DNA of 64,000 nucleotides, taken from the NCBI GenBank assembly GCA_911728435.2, contig OU452207.1, forward strand, positions 17,571,682-17,635,681, in the 5' to 3' direction. Source of the DNA: Apoderus coryli (lineage: Eukaryota; Arthropoda; Insecta; Coleoptera; Attelabidae). Under the pieces are notes generated by a model. The model was given only the letters and a program-made list of their open reading frames with translations. It did not search any database and was not told the origin of the DNA. The stretch's first letter is position 1, and each line of letters starts with the position of its first letter. A program made the translations under genes and the position numbers. This document shows, one piece after another, positions 48,350-61,700 of this stretch.

Positions 48350-49645
48350 ATTCCGTAAAAAATGCCAATTGGTAAAAAAAAAAAATATTTATTTTAATAA
48401 AATAATATATATCCTCCAGTATAATAATTGGTATATATATACGGTAAATATCACATTATGCTTCATTAATACATACCTATTTGTTCAAACACACAAAACA
48501 TAACAAACATAACAAACATATTCAGGTTATGTTTATTTATAATAATAAATACTTCATTTTTAACCAAAATTAAATTAATTTACAGGACAAAAACTTAACA
48601 GTGATGAAGACAATAGTGCTAAACTACATTACTAAAAAAATGAGACTGGAAATCGAACCACGTAACATACATGGACCAAGAAACCGAAACGAATAAATGT
48701 TACCAAAAAAATACTAAAAACGCGAAAATTGACAAAAGATAGTAATTAGTTAATCATAATATTCTTGAAAATACAATCATATCGATATCTAAAAAAATCA
48801 TCGCGTACTTAGAACAGACGAATTAAATCAACAACAGCTCAAAAATGAGGCAACCTCAATCTCTACATCTCCAAAGACACCAACCCGACTGAAATTTCCC
48901 CAAAATGTAACCTAGGCCACGTTTAATAGGTAAGCAACATTTCATTATTTACAATATCTACAAAAATAATCAAAATTACATTTCAGAATATCTCAATAAT
49001 GATTAGAGGAATTCTAAGATAAAACACCATCACAACTAATGTAAAAATAAGATGACAACACTAATAATCAATCAAAAATCAATATACTTGACATGCCAAG
49101 TACAAGAATGTTTTTGTTCCATATAAAATAACGATAGAAATTTAACTACAGTAAGTATCTATATTTTCATAAGAATAAATATTTTTTTTTATAATAAATT
49201 TTAAGAAATTGCTTCAATTGTAACACGTACCCAAATTTTGCCATCACATTATGTAATACAATCAATTATCGCTCATTTGCTACAAATTTATATTTTTTAT
49301 AGTTTCACTATATACAGAGGGTTATTTTTAAGTTGTGTACTTATACAATTTAGAAAAAAGGGAACTCAAAAATGTTTCCATTTATTTTTTTAAATTTTTG
49401 GACACGGCAAAATCTAAATAATAGGAAAACTTTTGAGTTTTCTTAGTTTGTTAGAATGGTCTCATAATATTTATTTATATACAGGGTCAAATGTAATTCT
49501 ATTTATATAATTAGGTTTCCAAACCATATTTTCAGTTTTTGTTTATAACCCTCAATGACTTTTGTCATAGATAAAACTACCACAAAACGACTGGGAAATC
49601 CCAAAGGGATTTCTTGTATAACAAATAAAATACAATATTTATTAC
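48350..49645. other. Unannotated AT-rich stretch
   Basis: No coding frame or repeat I can name. Confidence 0.5.
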
Positions 49646-49654
49646 CAGGTTTCT

Positions 49655-49895
49655 GTTGAGTCATTGGTAGGGCGTTCGCTTCGTATGCGTAAGGTTACAG
49701 ATTCGAGTCTTAGCTCTGGCAATAAATTTTTGAATAAAGTAGTTAATTTGTTACGTTCTTATATTGGAAATAATGAAAAAATACAATAAGAATAATAATA
49801 ATTATTAAAATTCTGTTTCGTTACGCAGGTAATATATTTTTGATTATATTATAACTTGTCGGGAAAGTTTTCGGGTGACACAACCGATTTTTTTT
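49655..49895 (+). repeat. tRNA-derived SINE, copy 1
   Basis: The head (49655-49720) is tRNA-like with an A-box (TTGGTAGGGCG) and a B-box (GATTCGAGTCTTAG). The body ends with a conserved tail: TTTCGTTACGCAGGTAATAT, then CTTGTCGGGAAAGTTTTCGG and GTGACACAACCGATTTTTT. Copies: 55185-55438 and a tail-only piece at 61930-62017. Confidence 0.75.
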
Positions 49896-49904
49896 TGTGT
49901 TTTG

Positions 49905-50078
49905 TTCAGTATCTAGTATTTTTGTGTGGTTAAAATTAAAAGTGTGATTATTGGATTCTGCATGTTTAGTTACGGCTGTTTTATTTTTGGAGTTTTTATG
50001 TCCGTTTAGACTTTAATCCAAATTTTGCTTCGTTTGTCCAATATCGACTGCGTTACAATCATTACATGGTGTGTGTTT
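49905..50078 (-). pseudogene. Penelope-like GIY-YIG fragment
   Basis: The minus strand encodes CNDCNAVDIGQTKQNLD, a stop, then SLNGHKNSKNKTAVTKHAES and NNHTFNFNHTKILDTEQNT. This is the GIY-YIG domain pattern (C-x2-C, V-x-IGQT, H-x3-NHTF) of another Penelope lineage, starting right after the SINE. The catalytic Tyr of YIGQT is replaced (DIGQT) and there is a nonsense codon, so it is dead. Confidence 0.65.
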
Positions 50079-50562
50079 TTTTTAATAAAGGTATTTTTCT
50101 TTTTACATTAGAAAAGATTTTTTAAGTTGGTTTGTAAAAAAAAAATCGTATCGGCGTAACTTTCTTTGTGGAGAAAATTTGACCACAGTTATAATACGTG
50201 TAGCAAATATAGAATAAATGCACGCGTTTCATTTTGTATTATTAAAGGAACTGACTGATGGTTTTCTACTGTGAGTGATGTTTTTTATGTGTATTATTGC
50301 ACATAATAATTATTGTTTCATCACCCATAATAATTATTAGTACAAAGTGGTTGATTGAACGGATTCTAAAATCGCTTTAAACTACGGGTGCCATAGTTTA
50401 GTTACCCTTCTTTGAGCGGTTGCATAAGCTAATTGCTGTATTACAATTTGGAAATGATAAATTGAATAGATGTGTTATTATAACACATACGATAAAATAA
50501 TTTCAACCTAAAATAAAAAATTCGTTCTAATAACTAAAATTTAAATACCATTTTAAGAAAAG

Positions 50563-51055
50563 CGATGATGCCTATAAAATGCTTTTAGCATTAAGATCTA
50601 CACCGCTTCAGAACGGTTACACTGCGGCAAAACTGTTATTGGGAGGAAGTTGCGCGTGGTTTTCTGCCTATGTCAAACGGAAGCTAAACCCAAAGCTACC
50701 TGATACAACAAGTTTACAAAAAAAAAAATAAGAAATGAGAATAAAGAAGCAAAAGGAAATTTTGATAATGCCCATAGAGCAAGAAACAATCTTCCAGAAT
50801 TAGCAATAGGACAACGTGTCTGGATATCGGATCTAAGAACGGCAGTAAGAAAATCCTCGTTCTTACACCGTACGGAGTCCCAAATATAAAGTTTTTACAA
50901 GAACTGCTTAGCAAAAATAATCATCAAAAAGAGGACGATTCAACTGTTGCAAGTACTGAAAATTATGACGCTGATAAAATCGATACATTAGCTGAATCGA
51001 CCCAACATCAACAGAAAGCGGAAGTCAACGGAATATCAAGGTCCCTCAATGTGTG
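50563..51055 (+). pseudogene. Ty3/gypsy integrase C-terminal fragment
   Basis: The plus strand reads AYKMLLALRSTPLQNGYTAA then KLLLGG, the region after the catalytic Glu in gypsy integrases (LAYRSTPL-x-x-G-x-SPAELLMGR). The remainder continues across frameshifts with AIGQRVWISDLR-like text (basic strand of the C-terminal domain). It lies directly upstream of a polypurine tract and LTR-like sequence, so it is the 3' end of a gypsy element whose remainder is gone. Confidence 0.7.
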
Positions 51056-51061
51056 AATCTT

Positions 51062-51262
51062 TAAAAGGGAGAATTGACGTGTGTCCATGTTTATATGAGG
51101 AAGAATAAAGTTAGTTGATTAAGTGGTTATGTTTAACATCAGATATAAAAGAATGACTTTGTATTTTAAAGCTAGGATTTTCTGTTTCTAAAAATAAATG
51201 ACGTAATTAAACGGACTCGTCGTTTTAATCTATTATTAAACAATTAATAATAATAATACAGA
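51062..51262 (+). repeat. Polypurine tract and 3' LTR remnant of the gypsy fragment
   Basis: AAAAGGGAGAA at 51062-51072 looks like a polypurine tract, followed by TTGACGTGTGTCCATG as LTR start. The segment has a TATA-like motif (GATATAAAAG), AATAAATG and a final AATACAG. No partner LTR is present. Confidence 0.5.
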
Positions 51263-51309
51263 AACTAATGCGCAAGATTAACATCGAATGACAATGAAAC
51301 CCCTTTTGT

Positions 51310-51490
51310 GAGTTTTATTCAACCTCTGTGGCGGCGACGTAATGTCAGTTATAAAGGGGTTAAAAAATAAAAAGTCGACTGGTTTTGATGATATGCCCGT
51401 TAGCCTGATCAAATATAACGCTGTGGAATTTGCTGACAGACTGGCTCACTTGATTAATGACTCTGTTTTGAGTGATGTCTTTCCATTCGA
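51310..51490 (+). pseudogene. LINE RT fragment
   Basis: Codes for VMSVIKGLKNKKSTGFDDMP and VSLIKYNAVEFADRLAHLI, the fingers motif (LKNKKS-x-G-x-D-x-IP) of a Jockey-type RT. It ends within about 60 codons at an unrelated sequence. Confidence 0.65.
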
Positions 51491-51539
51491 GCAGGAATAT
51501 GAGCGGCGTTATGCGAGACTTGGTCCAAGTTGACAAGAC

Positions 51540-54500
51540 CCTTTGCTCTTATGTGTATATGTTGTAATAAGACACACGGGCAATAGAATTTACTTTTGTC
51601 CTACCCTGTATATATATTTGGGTTTTATGGATATGTCTCATAGTTTTATAGTTTTCTACCTAATATGTCTACAAGTGTAATCTTGCGTAAACATTATACA
51701 ACATCTGCAAGTAATAAATTTATTTATCTTGGGTTTTTAAAAAATACTCTTAAAGGAATTGTTAGGTACCTAAAAGAACGACCTTTTTTTTAATCGAGAA
51801 TATTGAGTTCATGTTTATGAGTTAGTCCAAAGATGAAAGCATATATTAGAAAAGATAAGCAGATGTTGTAAATACTAATAGTGATCATTTAACATTCAAA
51901 ATTCTCGAAACATCTTCATGTAAATTAAATGTCGAACTCTTATTATTATATACAGAAGCTAGGAGTTGGAGGGTGTCACGGTTTCCCATATCAAATAATA
52001 TATATAATAGGCGCATAAAAAACAATGGGTTTTTGTCCAGTCGCTGATTCGGGAGATAGAGAAGTCATTATAAAATCGTATTGTTTCTTGCTTTACAAAT
52101 GGTAGTGACTGGTTAATCTTCTGAACGAACTCCAACATAAGATACCTAAGTATCAAGAACCGTTATTAAAGTCGACATAAAAATGTATCTTTTTTCTGAA
52201 TCTTCGCATCCTGTAGATGTATCTTTATTGGGGTATATTGTAAAAATGGCGCTTTTTTCTGATTGGCTATTTTCATTCCGTAGTACCTACTATGTCATTT
52301 TTATGAGGCAATTTTGGAAAGGCAATAGGACTTTAGAATTAGATTGGTGCTAGCCTTGGTTGAGTCAAGATGTGTTTTCTAATTGTATGAAATTAAATTA
52401 AATATTTGAATTTGTTTTTGGACTTGGTAGATTTTTCAGTTAAGAATTATTTTCTAGTTTTTGTTTAAAGACTAAGTCCATTTCATTTTATTCTGAAGTA
52501 GCAAATTTTTAATGTTTCCATAAGTTTTGTTATTCTTTTAATTCAAGGCCTTTTTGTTTTAATCAGTTTTTTATAAAGTTTAAAATTATTTCTTTTAGTA
52601 ATTGAAATAAATTCAGTTTTAATTTGTGATTAAAGTTTCGTATAGGAATTAATATAATTATTCGTAATTATATTAATTTTACTATTTTTAAGTTGTACAA
52701 GTAATGACTAAGAATTTCTTCTAAATTTTCATTCTCGCTTAATTGTTTTATTCTTTTTCTTTAATTTATACATATTTATTTCTTTGTTGTTATTAATTTT
52801 GTTTATTAGTTTTAATTATTAAATTAGTGTTTTTAGCCCAAACTTTTGCGTTTTATTTCTAATAAAGTTTTCATTAAATTATTGACAAAAAGGGTCATCC
52901 AATTAAATATTTCCTTTTAATTACAAAGTGGGTGACCGAAAGCGATCCAGAATTATAAAGATGAGTCGTTTATATGTATAGCTACGTTGTAAAGTTGTAA
53001 TTTACGTGTTCGTTTGTTTATTTTTAATTTTATAAGTGGAATATTTTATTTATATTGACTTGCCTATGTACAATACCATGTATGAAAAAAAGGTTAATAA
53101 AGATTATTAGATTTTTATTATTAATGCCTAAAGGACAACCGAGCGATATTGTGTTTCCAACAACACCTACAGGGCCAATATCCGGATGATATTACTCTAT
53201 ATTTTCACAATTATAATACGGAAATAAGGTTGCCTAGTGTACAAACCATAAAAGTTGTTTTGCGCTTGGCGATAAAATGAAGCCTTATATTGAAATAATT
53301 GATTGCAGTAACATATATATATTTTAATTTTAATATTAAAAACATCAGTAATGATATATAAAAAGAAGTATTAAAAAAAGGCATTATGCCATCAAAAGAT
53401 GTTAATTTCTAATTTAGTTTAAAAATTTTTATTTTAATTTTGAATTCATATTAAACAGTATTTTAATTTACATAAAATCTTCACATAACCTTTTTCACAA
53501 AATGAATATGTTACATTAGAAAACTGAAATTGTTCATCTTGTACTTGATTGTCACTGATGATGAGAATAATTTTCTCGAAACATACTGACATAGGCAATG
53601 TGCCTTGATTTTTGAAATAAAAATATATTTGTTTTGTGGAGCAGACGCCGTTTGATTTATATATTAATCATCTTACTTTTTTTTTGTCTGCGTTAATTGC
53701 ATGTACTTGGGTAATTCGAGCAAATATCACGAACTGTCCCATACAAGAAGCATTTTTTGTCACCATTTGTACAAAATATGCTTTCTTTAAAATCAGCAAA
53801 TTCTATGGACTTCTGGGGATTTACAGTTTGCAATTTTCATATTTTTTGGCCAAAGAATCAGCTTCTCTGGATGTTTTAACTGAAATCTAAAATAATAATA
53901 TTTTAATTTATTGTGAAATTATTGACAATGTAATGGAGTATGAAACTATAGGCAACATTGTAAATGATGTTTCTTTTGTGATTTTTGACATAAAGGAGCT
54001 AGATCATTTTCGCTCCCTAGCACCATTTTGTTTATCATTCGTTTTCTTTAACTACAGAAAATAAGCACGCATTGTGCATTTTGTTTACTTATATTTTATG
54101 ATTAAATATTTAGTTAATTCAAAAAACACATGCCTATTTGTTTTATTAAATATTTAAAGCAAGAAGTGAATCATACAGTCCACTATAACAATGATTAATA
54201 GGAAAACCATGAATGAAAATATAAGCATACCATGTTTTACATATTTTAAAAATGGTAGTACCTATATGAATACTCTTTAGTCCATGCAAGAAACTAAGGT
54301 TGTTTATTTCATTAAAAACGAAATATTTATTAATTTATGAATTTAATACTAAGAGATCATCAACAGTTTTACCTATGGAATGATATTCCAAGCTCCTTTT
54401 TGTCGTTACTACTTTTACAACCAAAAGCTGAACACACTACCATTATAAACACTTAATAATAATAACTCTCATTCAGGATAAACACAATAAGGCACAATAT

Positions 54501-54590
54501 CACTCCGTCATCAACACAAGAATTTCGTACACATTTCGGTCACAAATTTATAGCATTGTTGTAGTAGCGCGCATGTACCCCCTCTATTTC
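51540..54590. other. Unannotated AT-rich stretch
   Basis: Nothing coding that I can support. TGATGATGAGAATAATTTTC at about 53557 resembles motifs found upstream of Penelope or LINE genes. The frame at 53636-53890 has no recognisable domain. Confidence 0.45.
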
Positions 54591-54609
54591 CTAGTCAAAG
54601 CTTGAGGCG

Positions 54610-54965
54610 TCGAGTAAGACCATTTTCAGATGGAAGTCGGTCTGTGTGTCTGTATTCTTCCACCAGAGTATAGAATAATAAATACTATAAGAAGCTCCAC
54701 TAGACGCTGAAAACGGCATCCACTCGTCGTATTCCTAGCTACATTTCTGGCCCGCTACTATATATACGACTATAAGATATATAAGCGGCGGCGAATTCGG
54801 CGAATTGCTTTGAAGACAGAGGTAACAAAGGTACCGACACGAGGTGAAGTAACTGTATATAAACTGTGACCAGAGCGTCTAAACGCTTCAACCAATTGAG
54901 CTAAATTTTGGTATATGCGTTTGGGCTAGTCCTAGGATGAACACATTAGTTTTTTGCTGAAATCG
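54610..54965 (+). repeat. Dispersed repeat, copy 1
   Basis: Includes TTTTCAGATGGAAGTC near 54627 and CAACCAATTGAGCTAAATTTTG near 54890. Both are found in reverse complement at 59440-59590, in matching order. Family unknown. Confidence 0.55.
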
Positions 54966-55184
54966 CTTTAGCACTGTGATAGGGGTGGACACAACCTTCA
55001 AATAGCAGTAGGGGTCGAGTGATACATCATCACAAGCATTTTTTATCTGCTTTACAGCAATAGGTTACTTTTGATATATGGATCCATAATTCTGGAGAAA
55101 ATTGCTTTATAATTTCACGTTAGGTAGTTGGATCCTATAACTCTTAATATATTATAAAATTAAGTAATTTAATAAGGATTTTTG

Positions 55185-55438
55185 GGGTTATTGATAGAGC
55201 GTGCTCTTTGAATGCTGAAGGTCCTGGGTTCGAATCCTAGCTCTGGCAACTTTTTTTTATTTCTAATTTTTGAATAAAGTAATGAGTTTCTTAGGTTAGT
55301 TTATTGGAAATATATAAAAATAATAGAATTATTATAATAATAATTAAAATTATGTTTCGTTACACAGGTCATATATATTGTAGATTATATTATTATATCT
55401 TGTCGGGTAAGTTTTGGGGCGACACAACCGATTTTTTT
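55185..55438 (+). repeat. tRNA-derived SINE, copy 2
   Basis: A clear tRNA-like head: TTGATAGAGCGTGCTCTTTG with A-box, and GGTTCGAATCCTAGCTCTGG with a consensus B-box. Body and tail match the 49655 copy (TTTCGTTACACAGGTCATAT ... GGGGCGACACAACCGATTTT). It is the best preserved of the three. Confidence 0.8.
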
Positions 55439-55744
55439 ATCAATCTTCTTGAAATAATTTGTTTCATTTTTAATATACTAATTTCTATAATACTTATAGG
55501 TATAAATTTAACCAGTTAGTAAATTAAATCAAATTTGAGTGTTACCACTCATTGTATTAGAAAACAAAATTGTTTCGTTACGTAAAATCAAAACGAGTGT
55601 TATTCAGACTATATCATACAGTATGTATTTATCTATGAAGTACTTAATAAATCACAATATCAAGTGCACTTTGCTTATCAAACAACCACATTAACTATAA
55701 ATGTGAAAAATACTTAATAATTTATTTATTCCACACTATTCAAT

Positions 55745-58700
55745 ATGTTTGGAATAAGTTCCTTAATTTTAATAGCAATATATTATTGTAACTCGGCGTT
55801 TGCCGCATATCCACAACCAGGACCATGTACAGGATACTGTTTTACGCATGATCCTTCTTTAATACAAAGAGAGAGTGATAAAAAATGGTTTCGGTAAGCC
55901 TTTTTATATTTTTGAATTACTCGTATTAAATATATTTTGTTAGTTGTGCATTATCTATCAATTATCTCTCTAGTTTGTAGTAGTAAAAATCGGTTGTTCC
56001 CCAAAACTTTTCCGAAGGTTGAATTATCCATATCGCCTCAATAACTTATAGTGGAGTCCATTGCGGATGATGTACATTATAATCTAAAATATGATATCAT
56101 CTGGGTAACGAAATATTTTCATCAAAGATTTAAAATCTAAAAAATCCCGATGGCAGCCAGTCGGAAAAGTAGATTTTTGATTTCTGTATTTTTTATTTAT
56201 ACTTAGTCTACCACTGACACCCACTATTAATAAACAAATAATGAAATATTCTGCCAAATATAACCAAAGTGTCATATTGACAGTTATTTGAACTGAAATA
56301 CCCATTATACTATAACACATAAGTAAGTACGGTCTTTTGTTATGTCACAGGTGTTTATTTGTCACAATAATTACAGGTGTAGCGGGTGATGATATTTTTT
56401 TTTATTTTTTGTTACTTTATATTGACTTACATTTACTTAAATATGCGCCAGCGTTGAAAAAACTCTCCAAATAAACATTGTAGAGATTTAAGTGCTCTAT
56501 CATTTGATATGTAACATTGGTATTTTGTATTAACAATGAAAAAAATATGATTTTTTTAAAACTTTGACAGGCCGCCATTTCGAAATTAGCTCGCCGATTT
56601 CAATCGCCAACGAACTCACGCGATTCCATGACCTAGCCGATTTTTTAACCAAATTTTGTTTCGATTGGTCAAAAAATGCGGCCTAGACCGTGACGCAAAG
56701 TTTTCTCTATATATATATATAGATATATAAACTTTTGAACTGAGGGCATTTTTAGGATCCAGGGGTCATAAAATGAAGGACTGCATACAAATTTTTCAAA
56801 ATTTCGGTTGTGTCGATCTCCTGAATAGTTAGATTTTTTTTAAAAATTTACTAAAAATACACTATTATTTATAAAAACAATTAGCTAAAACCGCAGATGT
56901 TGTCATAACATCAACTATATAACTATATCAACAACAATAATAATAATAACTAACCCAACTTCCTAACTACTTTATGCAAAATTTATAAATAAAAAAGTAA
57001 TAAACTGTTGCCCTCGAGGCACGAATAGTAATATTGACCTTTTTGCCACATGTCACCTTTATCGTAAGACCCTTTGTGACAAGCTATATTTCTAAATATT
57101 TTTTTTTTATTCATCATCAGCTCTTTTTTATTTAAATTATTCCATTTCGAATTATTTTGACCCCTTTTCCACTATTTACGAACGGTATTCTATCAAAATC
57201 AATGAAAAATTATTCAATATTTTGGGATATGTTTAAGAACTTTAAATTCTTGAACGCTTTGTTGAACCTCTCGCCGACGCTTAATTTTTTCAAAAGTTAA
57301 TCAGAACTTAGAAATATGCTGAAGTATTTTTGTACCAAATTCGTTAAAAATCTGACTTTTTTAGACTTTTCACGAACGCCTATGGTACAGAAATTTTTTT
57401 TCGTGTATTTATAACACCAATTCAGCTACTTAGAAGGCTAAATATATCATTTTTACAGTGTAATTTTTTTGGCCCTTTTCTATTATTTATGAACGTCTAT
57501 TAATTAGCCAATTCTTCTAGAATGTTTGGCCAATATACAGGGTGTCCGGAAAAAGGAGGTCTATCCGTTAACCACAGATTCCTTGAGCAAAAATAATATG
57601 AATTTTAAGATGTCATTTTTCATTTTAGCCCTCCATGTTCGATATACAGGGCGTCAAAGTTGAAAATTTAAAACCAATATTTTTAAATAATTCTAGTATT
57701 TATTGGATTCAAATTTAGTGTGTTGCTTCAGCATAAAGAACTACTTCTTTCCAAAAAACAACACAAAAACAATTGATGACTTGGCATTGGCGTACGTAAT
57801 AAAAAATTGGGGGGGTCAATGGGTACTGAACATCCCGTATTTTGGCTATTATTGTTGTTGTATTGTTGTCAAATTAGTGGTCACAATTTGACAGTAGTTT
57901 AAGGTTTAAAAGTTAATATTTTTAACTATCGGTAATTTTATAAGTAAACACAACGAAAATGGATCGTAGACGAAACAATTTTATATGTTTTTCGGAAATG
58001 ACGGATATGATTTTAATCATGGGTAAGATTTAAAGATATTTGATTGATAATAATCAGTAAAATTTTATTTTTGTTTATTTAATAGGAAAATGTAACTCTA
58101 ACGCTAGTTTAGCCGATAGGCGACACGCAGAAAAGTTCCCTAATCGAATTCATCCAAAACGCAGGGATTTTTCAAATTTGGTTAGGCGACTAAGGCACAG
58201 TTGAAGTTTTAGGGAAGACCATAGAGGAAACTGCGGTCGACCCCGTATAATTCAACCGGAAAAAGAGAACAGTATTTTAACAAGCATCGAGGAGACACCA
58301 AATATCAGTACCAGAGTTCTTGCCCGACAGGTTGAAAACATTGGGAACACTGAAGTACACCAGATTTTAAAAAGACAGCAGCTTTCCCTTCCCACATTGT
58401 CGTTCCATGAAAGATTTTGTTTATAAAGTTCCGATTTTGAGTGAAAATCATTTAATAGAGCGAATCTTACAAGCTGGGGGAGACTTTAGGTTGAAGCCTC
58501 ATATTTTTCAAAGACTAAGATTTTCTTTACTAAAAAGAGCTCGCATATGCATTGAAAAAAATGGGGGTTATATCGAGCAATTTCTTTAGACTGGTAGTTT
58601 TTCTAATGTTTATTTAGTTACTTTTTCATGTTTTTAAAATAATATGTTTAAATAATTAATATTTGACTATGATGCTTCAAATTAAATTAAAAATAATAAA

Positions 58701-61700
58701 CAATTTCGTGTTCGTAGTGTTTAGTTTGATTACCTTTTCGAATTTGATGCACCTTAATGGTAATTTCAGTTAAATATGCTTGATTTAGTAGTGAAAATAC
58801 CGTGAGCCGCGTAAAGAACAAGAGCCAATACTTTTCAAAATATCTCAAAAACAAATGATTTCATCCAAATTTTATAAGAGTTAAAAAATAGTCAAAAATA
58901 CATAGTAACCTATAAAAACTTAGTTTAAAAGTCATTGACGTACGTAATAAAATCTTGGGGGGTCAATGGGTACTGAACACCCCGTATTTTGGCTATTAAG
59001 AAATTGTTATTTGTGTTGTTTTTTGTAAAGACGTACCTCTTTATGCTATAGCAACACACTAAATTTGAATCCAATATTTCAATAAATACTAGAATTATAT
59101 AAAAATATTGGTTTTAAATTTTCAACTTTGACGCCCTATATCGAACATGGAGGGCTCAAATGAAAAATTACATCTTAAAACTCATATTATTTTTGCTCAA
59201 GGAATCTGTGGTTAACGGATTAACCTCCTTTTTCCGGACACCCTGTATATTCTTTTAATTTTTTTACACTATTTGTGAACGCCTGTGTCAACCAATTCTT
59301 CTATGTGACATTTTTAAGTTATTGTCTATCACAACTAAGAAAAATTATTCCATATTTCGAATAAATTTATATAGGGAATTTGTTTTATTTTGACCGTCTT
59401 TCCATTATTTACGAACGTCTATGTAAGCAAGTTGCGATTTTAAGCAAAAACTAATGGGTTCATATTACGATTCCCCCAAACTGCTACACTAAAATTTAGC
59501 TCAATTGGTTAAAGCGTATAGGCGCTATCGTAGAAGAATATATACAGAGAGACTTCCATCTGGAAATGGTCTCAGAGGACTTCAAAATGGTTATATCAGT
59601 TTTTACCTGAATTTTTTAGCGCGTTATTATTACTTTCCCTGGGTACGGTAGGCAAAAATGTTAACACAATTGGAACTACAACGAAGCGACAAAATTTTGT
59701 TTTTTCACAACCCGTAAACTTACAAGGGTCTAGGTACAGAGAATTTTCCTATCGCATGTGTCACACCTGGTATATTGTAATACAAATATTGCATGCGGTC
59801 GAACTAAGGCTCGTATTTTTCGCTGATTAATAATTTATAAAAGGTCTCACTCTAACATCGGTAGGTATTGTATCTAATAGATAGACAAAAGTTGCTGATT
59901 AGCATTTTTCCACACAAGCGGTACGACGCTAGGAATAGACAATTTGATTGGTCGTTATTCGAAAGAGTGGAAAAAAGCAAAAGTTATAACTTTTTATGCA
60001 ACAGGGAAAAACGGGGTCTTCTCTACAACTTCGGCGGAGTAAGCTCCGAGTTTTAGAAGCGACAAAAATCACTACCCTCCTTTTCTTTTCTTGTGTGAAC
60101 ATATTGGCACCGTGTGATGTTAAGGTCCATTTTTATTTTTACTTTCCCGACCCAGGGTGCTCTCTGCTGGTGATGAAGAGATACAAAGGCTAATATACAC
60201 TAAGCGTAACCAGGGATGCCTCTCGCCTTCTAAGGGATTGCACGGTTCCCGGTGGAAGGAACATTTTCAGGAACTACTAAACATGGACACGAATGTTGAT
60301 AATGCAACACTGACTAACCCAACAACACTTGGGAGATGTACCTTCTCGGCAAGAAATTGACCTTTGTCAATAGAATAGATCAGAGGGAGCTGCTCCCCAT
60401 AGCTTTCTATTCGACAACGTAAAAACAACAAAGCAGCTCGCTCTGATCTCCTGAACTTTTTAAAGAAGGAGGACCTGTGATATTGGAACATTTTCATGTT
60501 GTAATAACCAAAATATGGAACACCGAAACCGTGCCTGCTGAAATGCGAGATGGAGGCATTGAGGAATTGTCACTATATTTAAGAAAGGGGATAGGTCCGT
60601 ATGTGGAAACTATCGTGATATCTCACTCCTCTCCAGTACAGCCGACATGATATTTAGTGCCAGGCAATTACAGAAAAAGTCACGGGAGCAAATTCGTCCT
60701 CTATACATGTGTTTTATAGACCTTGTCAAGGCGTTCGGCACTGTTAACCGTGAGGCTCTCTGGAGCTCAACGGATGTCCCCAGAAATTCATCCGGATACT
60801 TCGACTCCTTCACGATTATATGAAAGCAGCAGTTTTCAAGAGCAGCGGACCGGGAGATCCCTTTCCAACAATAACAACTGGCGTAAATCAGGGTTGTGTC
60901 TCGGGGGAATAGAGATCGTCTACAGATTTGATGGCGGCGGACTCTTCAACCTTCGTAGACTGCAAGCTGGGAAGAAAATCGTATCCACATCAATCATTGA
61001 GCTTCAAAAAGCCGATCACAACGTTGTCCTAGCTGATACAGAAGAGGATCTTCAATATATTATATTAAATGCATTTAACAGCGCATATAGGAGTATCGGG
61101 CTTTAACTAAATATAAAGAAAACACAGATTATCTACCAGCCTGCACCAAACACTGTGGCTGTCCCACCACATATTCGAGTTAACGGAGACAGATTTCAGA
61201 ATATCGACAGTTTCTCTTACCTCGGCATCTTCAGCATCGTATAAGATGAGCAGCGCAGCTTTTGGCCGATAAATACCATCAACGAAGTCTTAGAAGAATT
61301 CTTGGAATCAAATGGCAGGACCGACGAACAAACTTCAGCGTTCTGGAGGAAGCTGAATCAACTAGCATTGAGGCGATGATTATGAGGCACCAGCTCCGAT
61401 GGACTGCCTACGTGATCCGCATGCCAACGGAACGCCCTCCAAAGAGAATCCTTTATTAACAGCTTAAGGTCTGCTCACGAAATCAGGGAAGGCATCAAAA
61501 GAGGTACAAGGATGTTCTTCATACCAACATGAAGAAGTGTGGCTTAGATGTGAAGAGCAACTTGGAGCAGATCGCGAACGACCGACAGAGATGGAGGCGT
61601 ACCATTTACGAGGGTCATCAAGTTTTTGAAAAGCAGCGTCGATGACATGAGGATGCAAAGAGACAGCATCGAAAGGAGAGAGAACGCATTGGTGGGGCAG

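Larger units (their letters stand above)
57004..59440 (+). mobile_element. Penelope-associated repeat unit, copy 3, split by a mariner-type element
   Basis: It begins with the same NKLLPSRHE-stop tail (TAAACTGTTGCCCTCGAGGC at 57003) as the other copies. Modules are recognisable at 57175 (fused), 57255 (GCCGACGCTTAA), 57372 (ACGAACGCCTATGG), 57488, then 59277 (GTGAACGCCTGTG) and 59410 (ACGAACGTCTATG). It is more decayed than copies 1 and 2 and is interrupted at 57538-59245. Confidence 0.6.

Noticed and set aside
53636..53890. 84-codon frame with a hydrophobic stretch
   Set aside because: No recognisable family and no exon signals.
55185..55250. Functional tRNA gene
   Set aside because: A- and B-boxes are present but the acceptor and anticodon stems do not pair well and the sequence continues into a repeated SINE body.
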